Shown here: positions 35,681-42,470 of the stretch, in pieces
Numbering within the stretch: the first letter of the stretch is position 1
Layout of the letters: the number at the start of each line of letters is the position of its first letter
Assembly: GCA_050700835.1 (NCBI GenBank)
Contig: JBOHDX010000064.1
Span: forward strand, 1-64,000
Source: JBOHDX01 sp050700835
GTDB taxonomy: Bacteria; Actinomycetota; Actinomycetes; Propionibacteriales; Nocardioidaceae
Direction: 5' to 3'
Length of the DNA: 64,000 nt
Position numbers and translations under genes: made by a program
The notes under the pieces: generated by a model
What the model was told of the DNA's origin: nothing
The model's database searches: none
What the model saw: the letters and a program-made list of their open reading frames with translations, nothing else

Positions 35681-35870
35681 ATCGGCCGGACCATCGGGGC
35701 GGTCCGATCCATCGGCCGGACCATCGGGGCGGTCCGATCCATCGGCCGGACCATCGGGGCGGTCCGATCCATCGGCCCATCCATCAGCCCATCCATCAGC
35801 CCATCCATCAGCCCAGTGGTCAGCCCAGTGGTCAGCCCGGTCAGCCCAGTCATCCCGGTCATCCGCCCGA
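35681..35870. repeat. minisatellite: 30-bp and 12-bp tandem repeats between dnaE2 and methyltransferase genes
   Basis: Three identical 30-bp units (35681-35710, 35711-35740, 35741-35770), beginning ATCGGCCGGACCATCGGGGC, are followed by three 12-bp units of ATCRGCCCATCC (35771-35806), then degenerate CAGTGGTCAGCC steps. All share a GAT/ATC core, and no stop codon interrupts several frames. The array ends just past the dnaE2 stop at 35859, so the last coding part of dnaE2 touches it. No spacer-repeat pattern of a CRISPR is present. Confidence 0.95.
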
Positions 35871-38800
35871 GCTCCCCGGGCTGCTGTGCCAGAGCTTGCG
35901 CGGGGCGGACTTGACGTCTTCGCCGGGCGGTCGGACGTCGGCGTACGGCGACTGCCGGAACCCGCTGGGATGAACGAGCACCCGGCGCCGGCCCATCCCG
36001 CCGCCGGACGCGCCTTGCTCCTCGACGTCGCGGGCGTAGCGGTCCCCGTCGCCTCCGACCGTCTTGCCCTCCGGCAGGCCGACATCGGCCGGCCCGGTCA
36101 TGACCGGGCGCGAGGACCGGCTAGCCGCCGCACCGTGCACGGCCTGCTCGTCGACGCCATCCTGCTGGCCGGCGGCGAATCCGTCCGGGATCTTGTCCAG
36201 GTGCTCGTGCACTGCTTCGATGCCGTGCCGTTGCCACAGGTCGAACAGGCTCGACAGCTCCCAGCACCCGGTCGCCCGCAGCGACACCCCGCGTGGACCG
36301 GTCCGGCGCAGCTCACCCCGGACGACCAGGAGCCAGGAATGGAAGACGGTCGCGGCGTAGGGCCCTTGGGCATCCTCGAAGAACGTGGCGTCCACCGGCC
36401 CGGTGCCGTCGTCAAGGGTCAGGAACACGACCCGTCGTCCGGATCGCACCGGCGGTGTCTGAGTGGCCACCTTGACCCCGGCGACCAGCAACGTGCTGCG
36501 GCTGCGCCGGGACAGCAGCTGAGCGGACGGAGTCGTCCCGAGCGCCTCGAGCAACGGTGCGTAGAAGTCGACGACGTGTCGGCTGACGTCGAGTCCCAGC
36601 ACGTCGAGCTCGGCGCGGACCCGCTCGGCGCCGGTCATCTCCGGCAACCCCGACCGCTCGCCTTCCCCTGGGGCGTCTCCGAGGTCGAGGGTGAGCTGCA
36701 CCGGGACCTCTGCCTCGACCGGGGCAGGCAGCTGTGACTGGGCCGCAGCCAGCGCCAGGATGTCGCGGCCGCGGTCGCTGCCGACCCCACTGCCCCCAGC
36801 GCCGCCGGCAGCGGCCGCGCTGCGGCGGACTCCGCCTGCACGGGCCTGCTCGAGTGCAGCGCCGCCCGCATCCTTGTGCCGTCGGGGGGAGACCTTGCGC
36901 TGCGCCCGCTCGGTGGCTCGTCGCCAGCGGTCGAGCTCGAGCACCTGCAGGAGCAGGTCGCGTCGGGTCACCGCGCCGCGTCGGCGAACCGGCACCGACG
37001 AACCGATGCCGTACAGCGAGTCGAAACCGCCCGCCACCACCAACCGCTCCACCACCGGCCGGGACACCCGGGCGCGGTGCCAGAAGTCGGTCATCGAGTG
37101 GTACGGCCGGCCGGCGACGACCCGGGTGACCTCGGCGTCGGAGATGCCCTTGACGTCGGCCAGCGACAGCCGGATGCCGTAGCTGCGGGCATCCGGCAGC
37201 CCGTCGTCGACGACCCGCGGGTGCTGGCCCATGACCCGCGGCGGCGGCTCGTCATGCGGTGCGACCCGCTCGACCCGGTAGACGGCGTCGGAGGCGTTGA
37301 CGTCGAGGCCGAGCACGGCGATGCCGAACTGCCGGGCATCGTCGAGGATCAGCCGCTTGGGGTACATCCCCGGGTCGTGGGTGAGAACCCCGGCGAGGAA
37401 TGCTGCCGTGTGGTGGGTCTTGAGCCATGCCGATTGGTACGTCGGCAGCGCGAACGCGGCGGCGTGGGCTTTGCAGAACCCGAACGAGGCGAACGCCTCC
37501 AGGATCCGCCAGACGTCCTCGACCACCGGCAGTGGATAGCCGCGGGACAGTGCCGCGGGGAAGAACCAGGCTTTGGTGTCCACCTTGCCCTCCAGGTCGC
37601 CGAGGGCGCGGCGATGCTCGTCGGCCTGTGCCAGCGTGCAGCCGGTGAGGGTCTTGATGATCTCCAGCACCTGCTCGTGGAACACCACGACGCCGCAGGT
37701 CTGGCGCAGGGTGTATTCCAGGTCGGGGTGGGGATAGACCTGGGTGGCCCACCCCTGCCGGGCCGACAGGAACGGTGTCACCATGTCGCTCTTGACCGGG
37801 CCAGGACGGAACAGCGAGATGTCGGTGATGATGTCGTCGAACGTCTCAGGCCCGAACTTGCCGATCAGCTCCCGCTGTCCGGGTGACTCGATCTGGAAGC
37901 AGCCCAGCGTTCTCGACCGGCTGATCAGCCCGAACGTGGCCGGGTCGTCGTACGGCACCTGGGTCTGGTCGTCGAGGTCGATCGCGACGTCCTCGACCCG
38001 GGCGACCTCCTCCACGGCATGGGCCATCGACGACTGCATCCGGATGCCGAGCACGTCGAGCTTGAGCAACCCCAGGTCCTCGACGTCGTCCTTGTCGAAC
38101 TGGCTCATGGGGAACCCGGCGAAGCTCGCCTCGACCGGAGTGCGGTCGAGCAGCGTCGCGTCGGACAGCAGCACGCCGCAGGGGTGCACCGCGATGTGGC
38201 GGGGCAGCCCGTCGAGCCGCTCCACGAGGTCGAAAAGCACCGACAACCGCCGCTCCCCCAGCCCGGACGCGGCCAGCTCGGGAAGCTCACGCAGTGCGTT
38301 GCGGGCGTCGCGGGCACGGATGTGCGGGAACGCCTTGGCGATCGTGTCGATCTCGCCCAGCGGCATGCCGAGCGCGGCACCGACGTCGCGGATCGCGTGT
38401 CGCACCCGATAGGTGTCCATCATCGCCACACAGGCGCACCGCTCCCCGCCGTACCGGGTGAGGATCGCTGTGTAGATGTCGGTACGCCGGGCCGACTCGA
38501 CGTCGATGTCGATGTCGGGCAACGCCTGCCGCAGCGGCGACAGGAATCTTTCCATCAGCAGCCCGTGCCGCATCGGGTCGACGCCGGAGATGCCGAGCAG
38601 GTAGTTGACCAGGCAGCCGGCTCCCGATCCTCGCGCGGCCACGCGGACGTCCATCTCCCGGATGAGGTCGCAGATGTCCGTGACGGTGAGGAAGTAGGAC
38701 GCGAAGCCGAGCCCACCGATGATCTCCAGCTCGTCGTCGAGCCGGGTGCGGACGGTCTCGGTGACGGCATCTGGATAGCGCCGACCGAGACCCGCGTCGC

Positions 38801-39926
38801 AGCGTTGACGGAGCACCGCGTCGGCGCCACGGCCGGTGTGCGCACCGATGTCGAACTCGGGAAAGTGCACCTCCCCCAGGCCGAGGTCGACGCGGGGGTC
38901 CATCACGAGCCGCTCCGCGACCGTGCGGGTGTGGGCCAGCAACCGCCGTGGCCCCCGGCCCGAGCCGTCGAGCCCGGCGTAGCGACAGATCTCCTCGGCG
39001 ACGTCGCCCATCTCCTTGCCGGTCTTGAGATAGCCCTCCGCGTTGCTGCGGTCGAGATGGCGCAGGTCGAGCGGCACCAGTCGGCGGACCGCGTCGAGCA
39101 CGTCGACGACCGGCGCATCACCCCGGTCGGCGTAGCGCACCGCGTTGGTCAGCACCGTGCCGACCTGCTCCCGCCCGGCGAGCCCGGCCATCCGGGCCGC
39201 ATGCGGGCTGCTGCCCGGCCCCGACCCTGCCACCCGGTGCGAGACCAGCTCGACCACCAGGTCGGACCGGTCGACGACGTCACGCCAGCGCCGCAGCACC
39301 GCAGCGGCCACATCGTCTCGGCGGGCAGTCGCGGCCCGGCCGAGCTCGGAGTCGGGACCGAGCATCACCACCACGTCGCGCCCGGCGACGTGCTGGCCGA
39401 TCAGGTCGAGGCTGGCGATCGGCGTGCCCCGCTCACCCCGCAGATGGGTCGCGGACACCAGCCGACACAGCGCCGCCCATCCGTCCCGCCCACTCGCCAG
39501 CAGCCGGACCCGCGACGGCACCTCGTCACGGCGTGCGCCTCCGCGGGCAGGGGTACGCCTGGTCACCGCGCCGTCGCCCCCGCCCTGCCCGGGATGTCCC
39601 TGCCCGGGATGCCCCTGCCCGCTATGTCCCTGCCCGCGATGTCCCTGCCCGGGACCGGAGAAGACGGGGAGGTCAGGGATGACCCCGGACGGCTCGACTG
39701 CCAGGTCGACGCCGAGGATCGGTCGGATGCCGGCCCGCAGACATGCCTTGGCGAACCGCACCGCGCCGTAGACACCGTCACGGTCGGTCAGCGCGAGCGT
39801 GTCCATCTCGTGCTCGACGGCGCGTTGGACCAGCACATGGGGGTGCGAGGCGCCATAGCGCAGGGAGTAGCCGGATGCGACGTGCAGGTGGACGAACGGG
39901 TCGGCACCGCCGGCACCGGTGATCAC
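35859..39926 (-). CDS. dnaE2: error-prone DNA polymerase III alpha subunit, DnaE2 (ImuC)
   Basis: A 1355-residue DnaE2-type polymerase for damage-induced mutagenesis, long for the family (about 1050-1200). The N-terminal PHP domain begins HLHVASGYSLRYGASHP: the second metal-binding position of the DnaE1 HLHVH motif is Ala, so this site is degraded. The polymerase core contains GRGSGAGCLVNYLLGI- and PDIDIDVESARR-type motifs, the latter with catalytic aspartates. An OB domain follows (about 1130-1230), then KLWHSSPGSSGG at the end, typical of DnaE2. Five 15-bp repeats (39583-39657) encode a GQGH-rich insert. It lies 10 bases after the HEPN gene, under a LexA-box promoter. Confidence 0.95.
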   Translation of the reverse strand: MITGAGGADPFVHLHVASGYSLRYGASHPHVLVQRAVEHEMDTLALTDRDGVYGAVRFAKACLRAGIRPILGVDLAVEPSGVIPDLPVFSGPGQGHRGQGHSGQGHPGQGHPGQGGGDGAVTRRTPARGGARRDEVPSRVRLLASGRDGWAALCRLVSATHLRGERGTPIASLDLIGQHVAGRDVVVMLGPDSELGRAATARRDDVAAAVLRRWRDVVDRSDLVVELVSHRVAGSGPGSSPHAARMAGLAGREQVGTVLTNAVRYADRGDAPVVDVLDAVRRLVPLDLRHLDRSNAEGYLKTGKEMGDVAEEICRYAGLDGSGRGPRRLLAHTRTVAERLVMDPRVDLGLGEVHFPEFDIGAHTGRGADAVLRQRCDAGLGRRYPDAVTETVRTRLDDELEIIGGLGFASYFLTVTDICDLIREMDVRVAARGSGAGCLVNYLLGISGVDPMRHGLLMERFLSPLRQALPDIDIDVESARRTDIYTAILTRYGGERCACVAMMDTYRVRHAIRDVGAALGMPLGEIDTIAKAFPHIRARDARNALRELPELAASGLGERRLSVLFDLVERLDGLPRHIAVHPCGVLLSDATLLDRTPVEASFAGFPMSQFDKDDVEDLGLLKLDVLGIRMQSSMAHAVEEVARVEDVAIDLDDQTQVPYDDPATFGLISRSRTLGCFQIESPGQRELIGKFGPETFDDIITDISLFRPGPVKSDMVTPFLSARQGWATQVYPHPDLEYTLRQTCGVVVFHEQVLEIIKTLTGCTLAQADEHRRALGDLEGKVDTKAWFFPAALSRGYPLPVVEDVWRILEAFASFGFCKAHAAAFALPTYQSAWLKTHHTAAFLAGVLTHDPGMYPKRLILDDARQFGIAVLGLDVNASDAVYRVERVAPHDEPPPRVMGQHPRVVDDGLPDARSYGIRLSLADVKGISDAEVTRVVAGRPYHSMTDFWHRARVSRPVVERLVVAGGFDSLYGIGSSVPVRRRGAVTRRDLLLQVLELDRWRRATERAQRKVSPRRHKDAGGAALEQARAGGVRRSAAAAGGAGGSGVGSDRGRDILALAAAQSQLPAPVEAEVPVQLTLDLGDAPGEGERSGLPEMTGAERVRAELDVLGLDVSRHVVDFYAPLLEALGTTPSAQLLSRRSRSTLLVAGVKVATQTPPVRSGRRVVFLTLDDGTGPVDATFFEDAQGPYAATVFHSWLLVVRGELRRTGPRGVSLRATGCWELSSLFDLWQRHGIEAVHEHLDKIPDGFAAGQQDGVDEQAVHGAAASRSSRPVMTGPADVGLPEGKTVGGDGDRYARDVEEQGASGGGMGRRRVLVHPSGFRQSPYADVRPPGEDVKSAPRKLWHSSPGSSGG
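39583..39657. repeat. in-frame 15-bp repeat inside dnaE2
   Basis: Five head-to-tail copies of CCCTGCCCGSGATGY, the last one degenerate. On the coding strand they give GQGHR, GQGHS, GQGHP, GQGHP and GQGGG, inserted after the PHP-domain strand that ends DLPVFSG. The insert is predicted to be a disordered loop. Confidence 0.95.
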
Positions 39927-39936
39927 TGCTCCCCCC

Positions 39937-40521
39937 TCATCCTGCGCGCAGTGTGGAGGGGCTGAACCCGATGTCGAGCGGCCGCTGTCGCGACAGCCCG
40001 AGCACGTGCTCGACCACGTGGATGAACTGGTCCGCCGCCCGGATCAGGTCGTCAGCCTCCCGAGTCGTGACGGCCCGGGAGCGGCCGGCGTCGGCGGCGG
40101 ACCGCTTGGCGGCGCCGGCGGCGAAGAATGCGGCCCACTCCCCCAGCTCGGGCGCCACCCGGCTCAGCAGCACCCAGGCGTTGCGCTGGCCGCGGATGGC
40201 CCGCGGCTGGGCACGGACGGCGAGCACGGCCGCGGCCGCTCGCAACGCGGCGACGTGCGCACACGAGTAGCGACGGGTGTGCTCCACCGTCGCCCGGGCC
40301 TCGGCCAGGGCCTGGTCGGCCTGGTCGAGACAGCCGCACGCTGCAGCGTGGCTGCCACCCCAACGCGGTGCCTCGGCCGGCACCTCGACCGACGGACTGA
40401 CCGGCGGATTGACCGGTGGTGTGACCGGCGCGACGGGTGTCTCGACCGACGGATTGACCGGTGGTGTGACCTGCGCGACGGGTGTCTCGACCGACGGACT
40501 GGTCGATGTCGGCGTGTCCAT
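39937..40521 (-). CDS. SAV_6107-like HEPN domain protein
   Basis: A 194-residue protein. Residues 1-50 are Pro/Val-rich repeats (PSVETPVAPVTPPVN units). The rest is all-helical: GCLDQADQALAEARATVEHTRRYSCAHVAALRAAAAVLAVRA, RNAWVLLSRVAPELGEWAAFFAAGA and a C-terminal TREADDLIRAADQFIHVVE. This matches the SAV_6107-like HEPN family that neighbours dnaE2 in Streptomyces and relatives. The RX4-6H RNase motif of toxic HEPNs is not clearly seen, and no nucleotidyltransferase antitoxin is adjacent. Function is unknown. It lies between DUF6504 and dnaE2 with gaps of about 10 bases. Confidence 0.8.
   Translation of the reverse strand: MDTPTSTSPSVETPVAQVTPPVNPSVETPVAPVTPPVNPPVSPSVEVPAEAPRWGGSHAAACGCLDQADQALAEARATVEHTRRYSCAHVAALRAAAAVLAVRAQPRAIRGQRNAWVLLSRVAPELGEWAAFFAAGAAKRSAADAGRSRAVTTREADDLIRAADQFIHVVEHVLGLSRQRPLDIGFSPSTLRAG
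40384..40500. repeat. 45-57 bp tandem repeat at the 5' end of the HEPN gene
   Basis: Units at 40384-40440 and 40441-40485 share CTCGACCGACGGAYTGACCG and a GGTGTGACCKGCGCGACGGG segment; a partial third starts at 40486. The first unit carries an extra 12-base internal duplication. Translated on the minus strand they produce the PSVETPVA-VTPPVN repeat, so all units stay in frame. Confidence 0.9.
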
Positions 40522-40531
40522 GGTGACCCCC

Positions 40532-40918
40532 TCAGTCCAGGCACCGGATGAGTCGCCACTCCCCGGTGGACCAGTCGAAGCTCAGGTCGAAGACCCCGGG
40601 GCTGCCGCCCCTCCCGCGTGCGGCGTCCACCCGCCAGACCTCGCGCTCGGCGAGCAGCGACGCCACCGAGACCGGCCCGGCATCTCTCCCTCCGGCATCT
40701 CTCCCTCCGGCATCTCTCCCTCGGGCACCGATGAGTGCCGTCTCCGCTCCCAACAAAGCCTCGACGTCGCGGCTCTCCCACCAGGGACCGGTCTCCACCC
40801 AGTGCGCGACCACGGCGCCGACCCGCCACAGTCGATCGCGCCAGACGAACTGCTCGGGCGCCTCCACCCCCTGCACCAGCCCCCGTCGTACGTGCACCAG
40901 GTCGTCGTAACGACGCAT
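40532..40918 (-). CDS. DUF6504 protein, first gene of the dnaE2 cassette
   Basis: A 128-residue protein beginning MRRYDDLVHVRRGLV. Conserved segments are EQFVWRDRLWRVGAVVAHWVETGPWW (about 23-48) and EREVWRVDAARG ... FDLSFDWSTGEWRLIRCLD at the end. This is the DUF6504 pattern seen beside dnaE2 and dinB in many actinobacteria. Function is unknown. Three 15-bp repeats (40681-40725) encode GRDAG copies in a loop. The ATG at 40918 was chosen for GGAGGTGA 8 bases upstream and because homologues start here. It is 10 bases before the HEPN gene. Confidence 0.8.
   Translation of the reverse strand: MRRYDDLVHVRRGLVQGVEAPEQFVWRDRLWRVGAVVAHWVETGPWWESRDVEALLGAETALIGARGRDAGGRDAGGRDAGPVSVASLLAEREVWRVDAARGRGGSPGVFDLSFDWSTGEWRLIRCLD
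40681..40725. repeat. in-frame 15-bp repeat inside the DUF6504 gene
   Basis: Three copies of CATCTCTCCCTCSGG at 40681, 40696 and 40711. On the minus strand they read as GRDAG repeated three times, preceding GPVSVASLLAEREV. This is the fourth short tandem array within the dnaE2 cassette. Confidence 0.93.
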
Positions 40919-41162
40919 CTGCGCGTCACCTCCCACTTCGCAGCCGTCCGTCGCCGGGCGGGCCCGACTGGCCCGGCCTTGCTGCGCTCGGGGAAGGAGC
41001 GCGAGGTCGGGGCGAAACGGACCGCCGAGCCGGGCGGGGAGCTTCCCCACACCCCGCCGTGGCTCGGCGGCCGCCCCGGCGACGTGAGGGTCGAGGTCAC
41101 GTCACCGGGACGGAGATCCGCCCCCTCGACACGGTGCCGCGAACACCGCTTCGAGCTGTTGG

Positions 41163-41178
41163 TCGAACATTTGTTCGA
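41163..41178. promoter_or_regulatory. LexA (SOS) box of the DUF6504-HEPN-dnaE2 cassette
   Basis: TCGAACATTTGTTCGA is a perfect match to the actinobacterial/mycobacterial SOS consensus TCGAAC-N4-GTTCGA. It sits 10 bases downstream of the -10 element of a minus-strand promoter, where bound LexA would block transcription. The DUF6504 start is about 245 bases downstream. Confidence 0.9.
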
Positions 41179-41188
41179 ACACCAGAAC

Positions 41189-41217
41189 AGTAAACCTCGC
41201 CGCCGACAAACCGTCAA
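41189..41217 (-). promoter_or_regulatory. promoter of the dnaE2 cassette
   Basis: On the minus strand TTGACG (41217-41212) and TTTACT (41194-41189) are separated by exactly 17 bases, a good housekeeping-sigma promoter. The SOS box follows directly. The arrangement predicts LexA-repressed, damage-induced transcription toward DUF6504, the HEPN gene and dnaE2. The 5' leader would be about 260 bases long. An ATG in the SOS box opens a frame of only 22 codons (MFDQQLEAVF...), not supported as a gene. Confidence 0.75.
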
Positions 41218-41289
41218 TGGGCCGAGCTGAAACCCGTCGAGCACCCGCTGAACCAGTCCAACCGACGGGCAACGACCCGCCGCCGGCCC

Positions 41290-41345
41290 GAGATCACACT
41301 TCGAGGCGGATCCGCCGCACCACCGTCGCTTCGAACTGTGATCTC
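41290..41345. repeat. dispersed palindromic repeat, family 1, copy A
   Basis: Arms GAGATCACACTTCGA (41290-41304) and TCGAACTGTGATCTC (41331-41345) pair with one mismatch around a 26-base loop. It lies between the dnaE2-cassette promoter and the divergent DUF664 gene. Copies B (44310-44365, opposite orientation) and C (48115-48176) share the arms; A and B also share the adjoining GGCGGATCCGC. Confidence 0.9.
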
Positions 41346-41444
41346 ACCGGGAGCACGGGCGCCCGAGAGGTAGGACCGGCGCCACGGTGATGCCCCATCG
41401 AGCAGCGTCCCTGACCAACGCGCCACACGCGGCGGACCGCTCGC

Positions 41445-41458
41445 TAGGGTCACGTCAC
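41445..41458 (+). promoter_or_regulatory. -10 element for a probably leaderless DUF664 transcript
   Basis: TAGGGT at 41445-41450 stands 8 bases before the ATG at 41459, the spacing expected when transcription begins at or next to the start codon. No good ribosome site is present. Leaderless mRNAs of this pattern are common in actinobacteria. Confidence 0.5.
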
Positions 41459-41977
41459 ATGAGTGAGCAGACACCGTCTACCACCCGCGTCGATCCGCCG
41501 TACGTCGCCGACGAGCGCACCATGCTCGAGGCCTGGCTTGACTTCCATCGCGAGACGCTGCTGTGGAAGTGCGAGGGGCTCACCGACGAGCAGCTGACCA
41601 TCCGGGCCGCCGAGCCGTCGTCCCTGACCCTGCTCGGCCTCGTCCGCCACATGGCCGAGGTCGAGCGCGGCTGGTTCACCGCGTTCCGGAACCGGCCGTA
41701 CGACGACTGGCTGTTCAGCACCAAGCAGGACCCGGACGCCGACTTCAACGACATCTCGGCCACCACCGTGGAGGCCGACAAGGACGTGTTCCGGCGTGAG
41801 TGCGAGGCGAGCCGGGCGAAGGCGGCGGGGCTCTCCCTCGACGACACCGAGACATCACGACGCGGGCACGAGATGAGCCTGCGCTGGATCTACGTCCACA
41901 TGATCGAGGAGTACGCCCGGCACAACGGCCACGCCGACCTGTTGCGCGAGCGCATCGACGGGGCCACCGGTGACTGA
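41459..41977 (+). CDS. DinB-fold protein (DUF664 family)
   Basis: A 172-residue four-helix-bundle protein of the DinB/DUF664 superfamily (a metalloenzyme-like fold, not the DinB polymerase). Putative metal-binding histidines are in LVRHMAEVERGWF (about 59), and in the C-terminal IYVHMIEEYARHNGHADLLRE (about 145-160). Related actinobacterial proteins include mycothiol-dependent enzymes; the substrate here is unknown. It overlaps the YbaK-like gene by 8 bases, so the two are probably co-transcribed. Confidence 0.88.
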   Translation: MSEQTPSTTRVDPPYVADERTMLEAWLDFHRETLLWKCEGLTDEQLTIRAAEPSSLTLLGLVRHMAEVERGWFTAFRNRPYDDWLFSTKQDPDADFNDISATTVEADKDVFRRECEASRAKAAGLSLDDTETSRRGHEMSLRWIYVHMIEEYARHNGHADLLRERIDGATGD

Positions 41978-42464
41978 CCCCAGTGACGCGGCGAGCGTGC
42001 ACCCGCAGGTGCGTAACGTCGCCGACGCGCTCGCCCGCGCCGGAGCCGTCGGCGAGCCACGAGTCCTGCCTGACTCCGCCCGCACCGCCGCGGAGGCCGC
42101 CGCCGCGCTCGGGACCGAGGTCGGCGCCATCGTCAACAGCCTGGTCTTCGACGCCGGCGGCGAGCCGGTACTGATCCTCACGTCCGGCGCACACCGGGTC
42201 GACACGGCCAAGGTGGCCGCGGATCGCGGGTTGCCTGCACTGGCGCGCGCCACCCCCGACTTCGTCCGCACCCACACCGGGCAGGCGATCGGCGGCGTCT
42301 CGCCCCTCGGGCATCCTCAGCCCGTGCGCACGCTGGTCGACCGCTGGCTCGACCGGCACGAGGTGGTGTGGGCTGCGGCCGGACACCCACATGCCGTCTT
42401 CCCCACGACCTACTCCGAGCTGCTCGAGATCACCGACGGCACGCCGACCGACGTGGCAGGCTAA
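41970..42464 (+). CDS. YbaK/EbsC-type aminoacyl-tRNA deacylase
   Basis: A 164-residue single-domain editing protein of the YbaK/ProX superfamily, which hydrolyses mischarged aminoacyl-tRNA in trans. Seen motifs: GAIVNSLVFDAGGEPVLILTSGAHRVDTAKVA, where the Lys before VA is the conserved substrate-binding residue, and GQAIGGVSPLGHP. The last part reads AAGHPHAVFPTTYSELLEIT. The GTG start lies inside the end of the DUF664 gene. Which tRNA it edits cannot be told. Confidence 0.9.
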   Translation: MTDPSDAASVHPQVRNVADALARAGAVGEPRVLPDSARTAAEAAAALGTEVGAIVNSLVFDAGGEPVLILTSGAHRVDTAKVAADRGLPALARATPDFVRTHTGQAIGGVSPLGHPQPVRTLVDRWLDRHEVVWAAAGHPHAVFPTTYSELLEITDGTPTDVAG

Positions 42465-42470
42465 CGCTTT

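Noticed and set aside
35681..35806. Possible CRISPR array
   Set aside because: Units are directly adjacent with no unique spacers, and there are no cas genes.
35438..35914. Plus-strand frame with IGRTIGAVRS repeats, and a minus-strand MDRTAPMVRP-repeat frame
   Set aside because: Both come from translating the 30-bp minisatellite. Neither has a ribosome site, domain or signal peptide of its own.
39937..40521. HEPN-MNT type toxin-antitoxin system
   Set aside because: No nucleotidyltransferase gene is adjacent, the RNase motif is not evident, and gene spacing ties it to dnaE2 instead.
41098..41169. 22-codon frame starting in the SOS box (MFDQQLEAVF...)
   Set aside because: It is short, lacks a ribosome site and has no recognisable family; the box sequence itself creates the ATG.
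41459..41977. Calling the DUF664 gene a DinB polymerase
   Set aside because: It is the unrelated DinB-fold four-helix bundle; the real Y-family polymerase is at 33563-34771.
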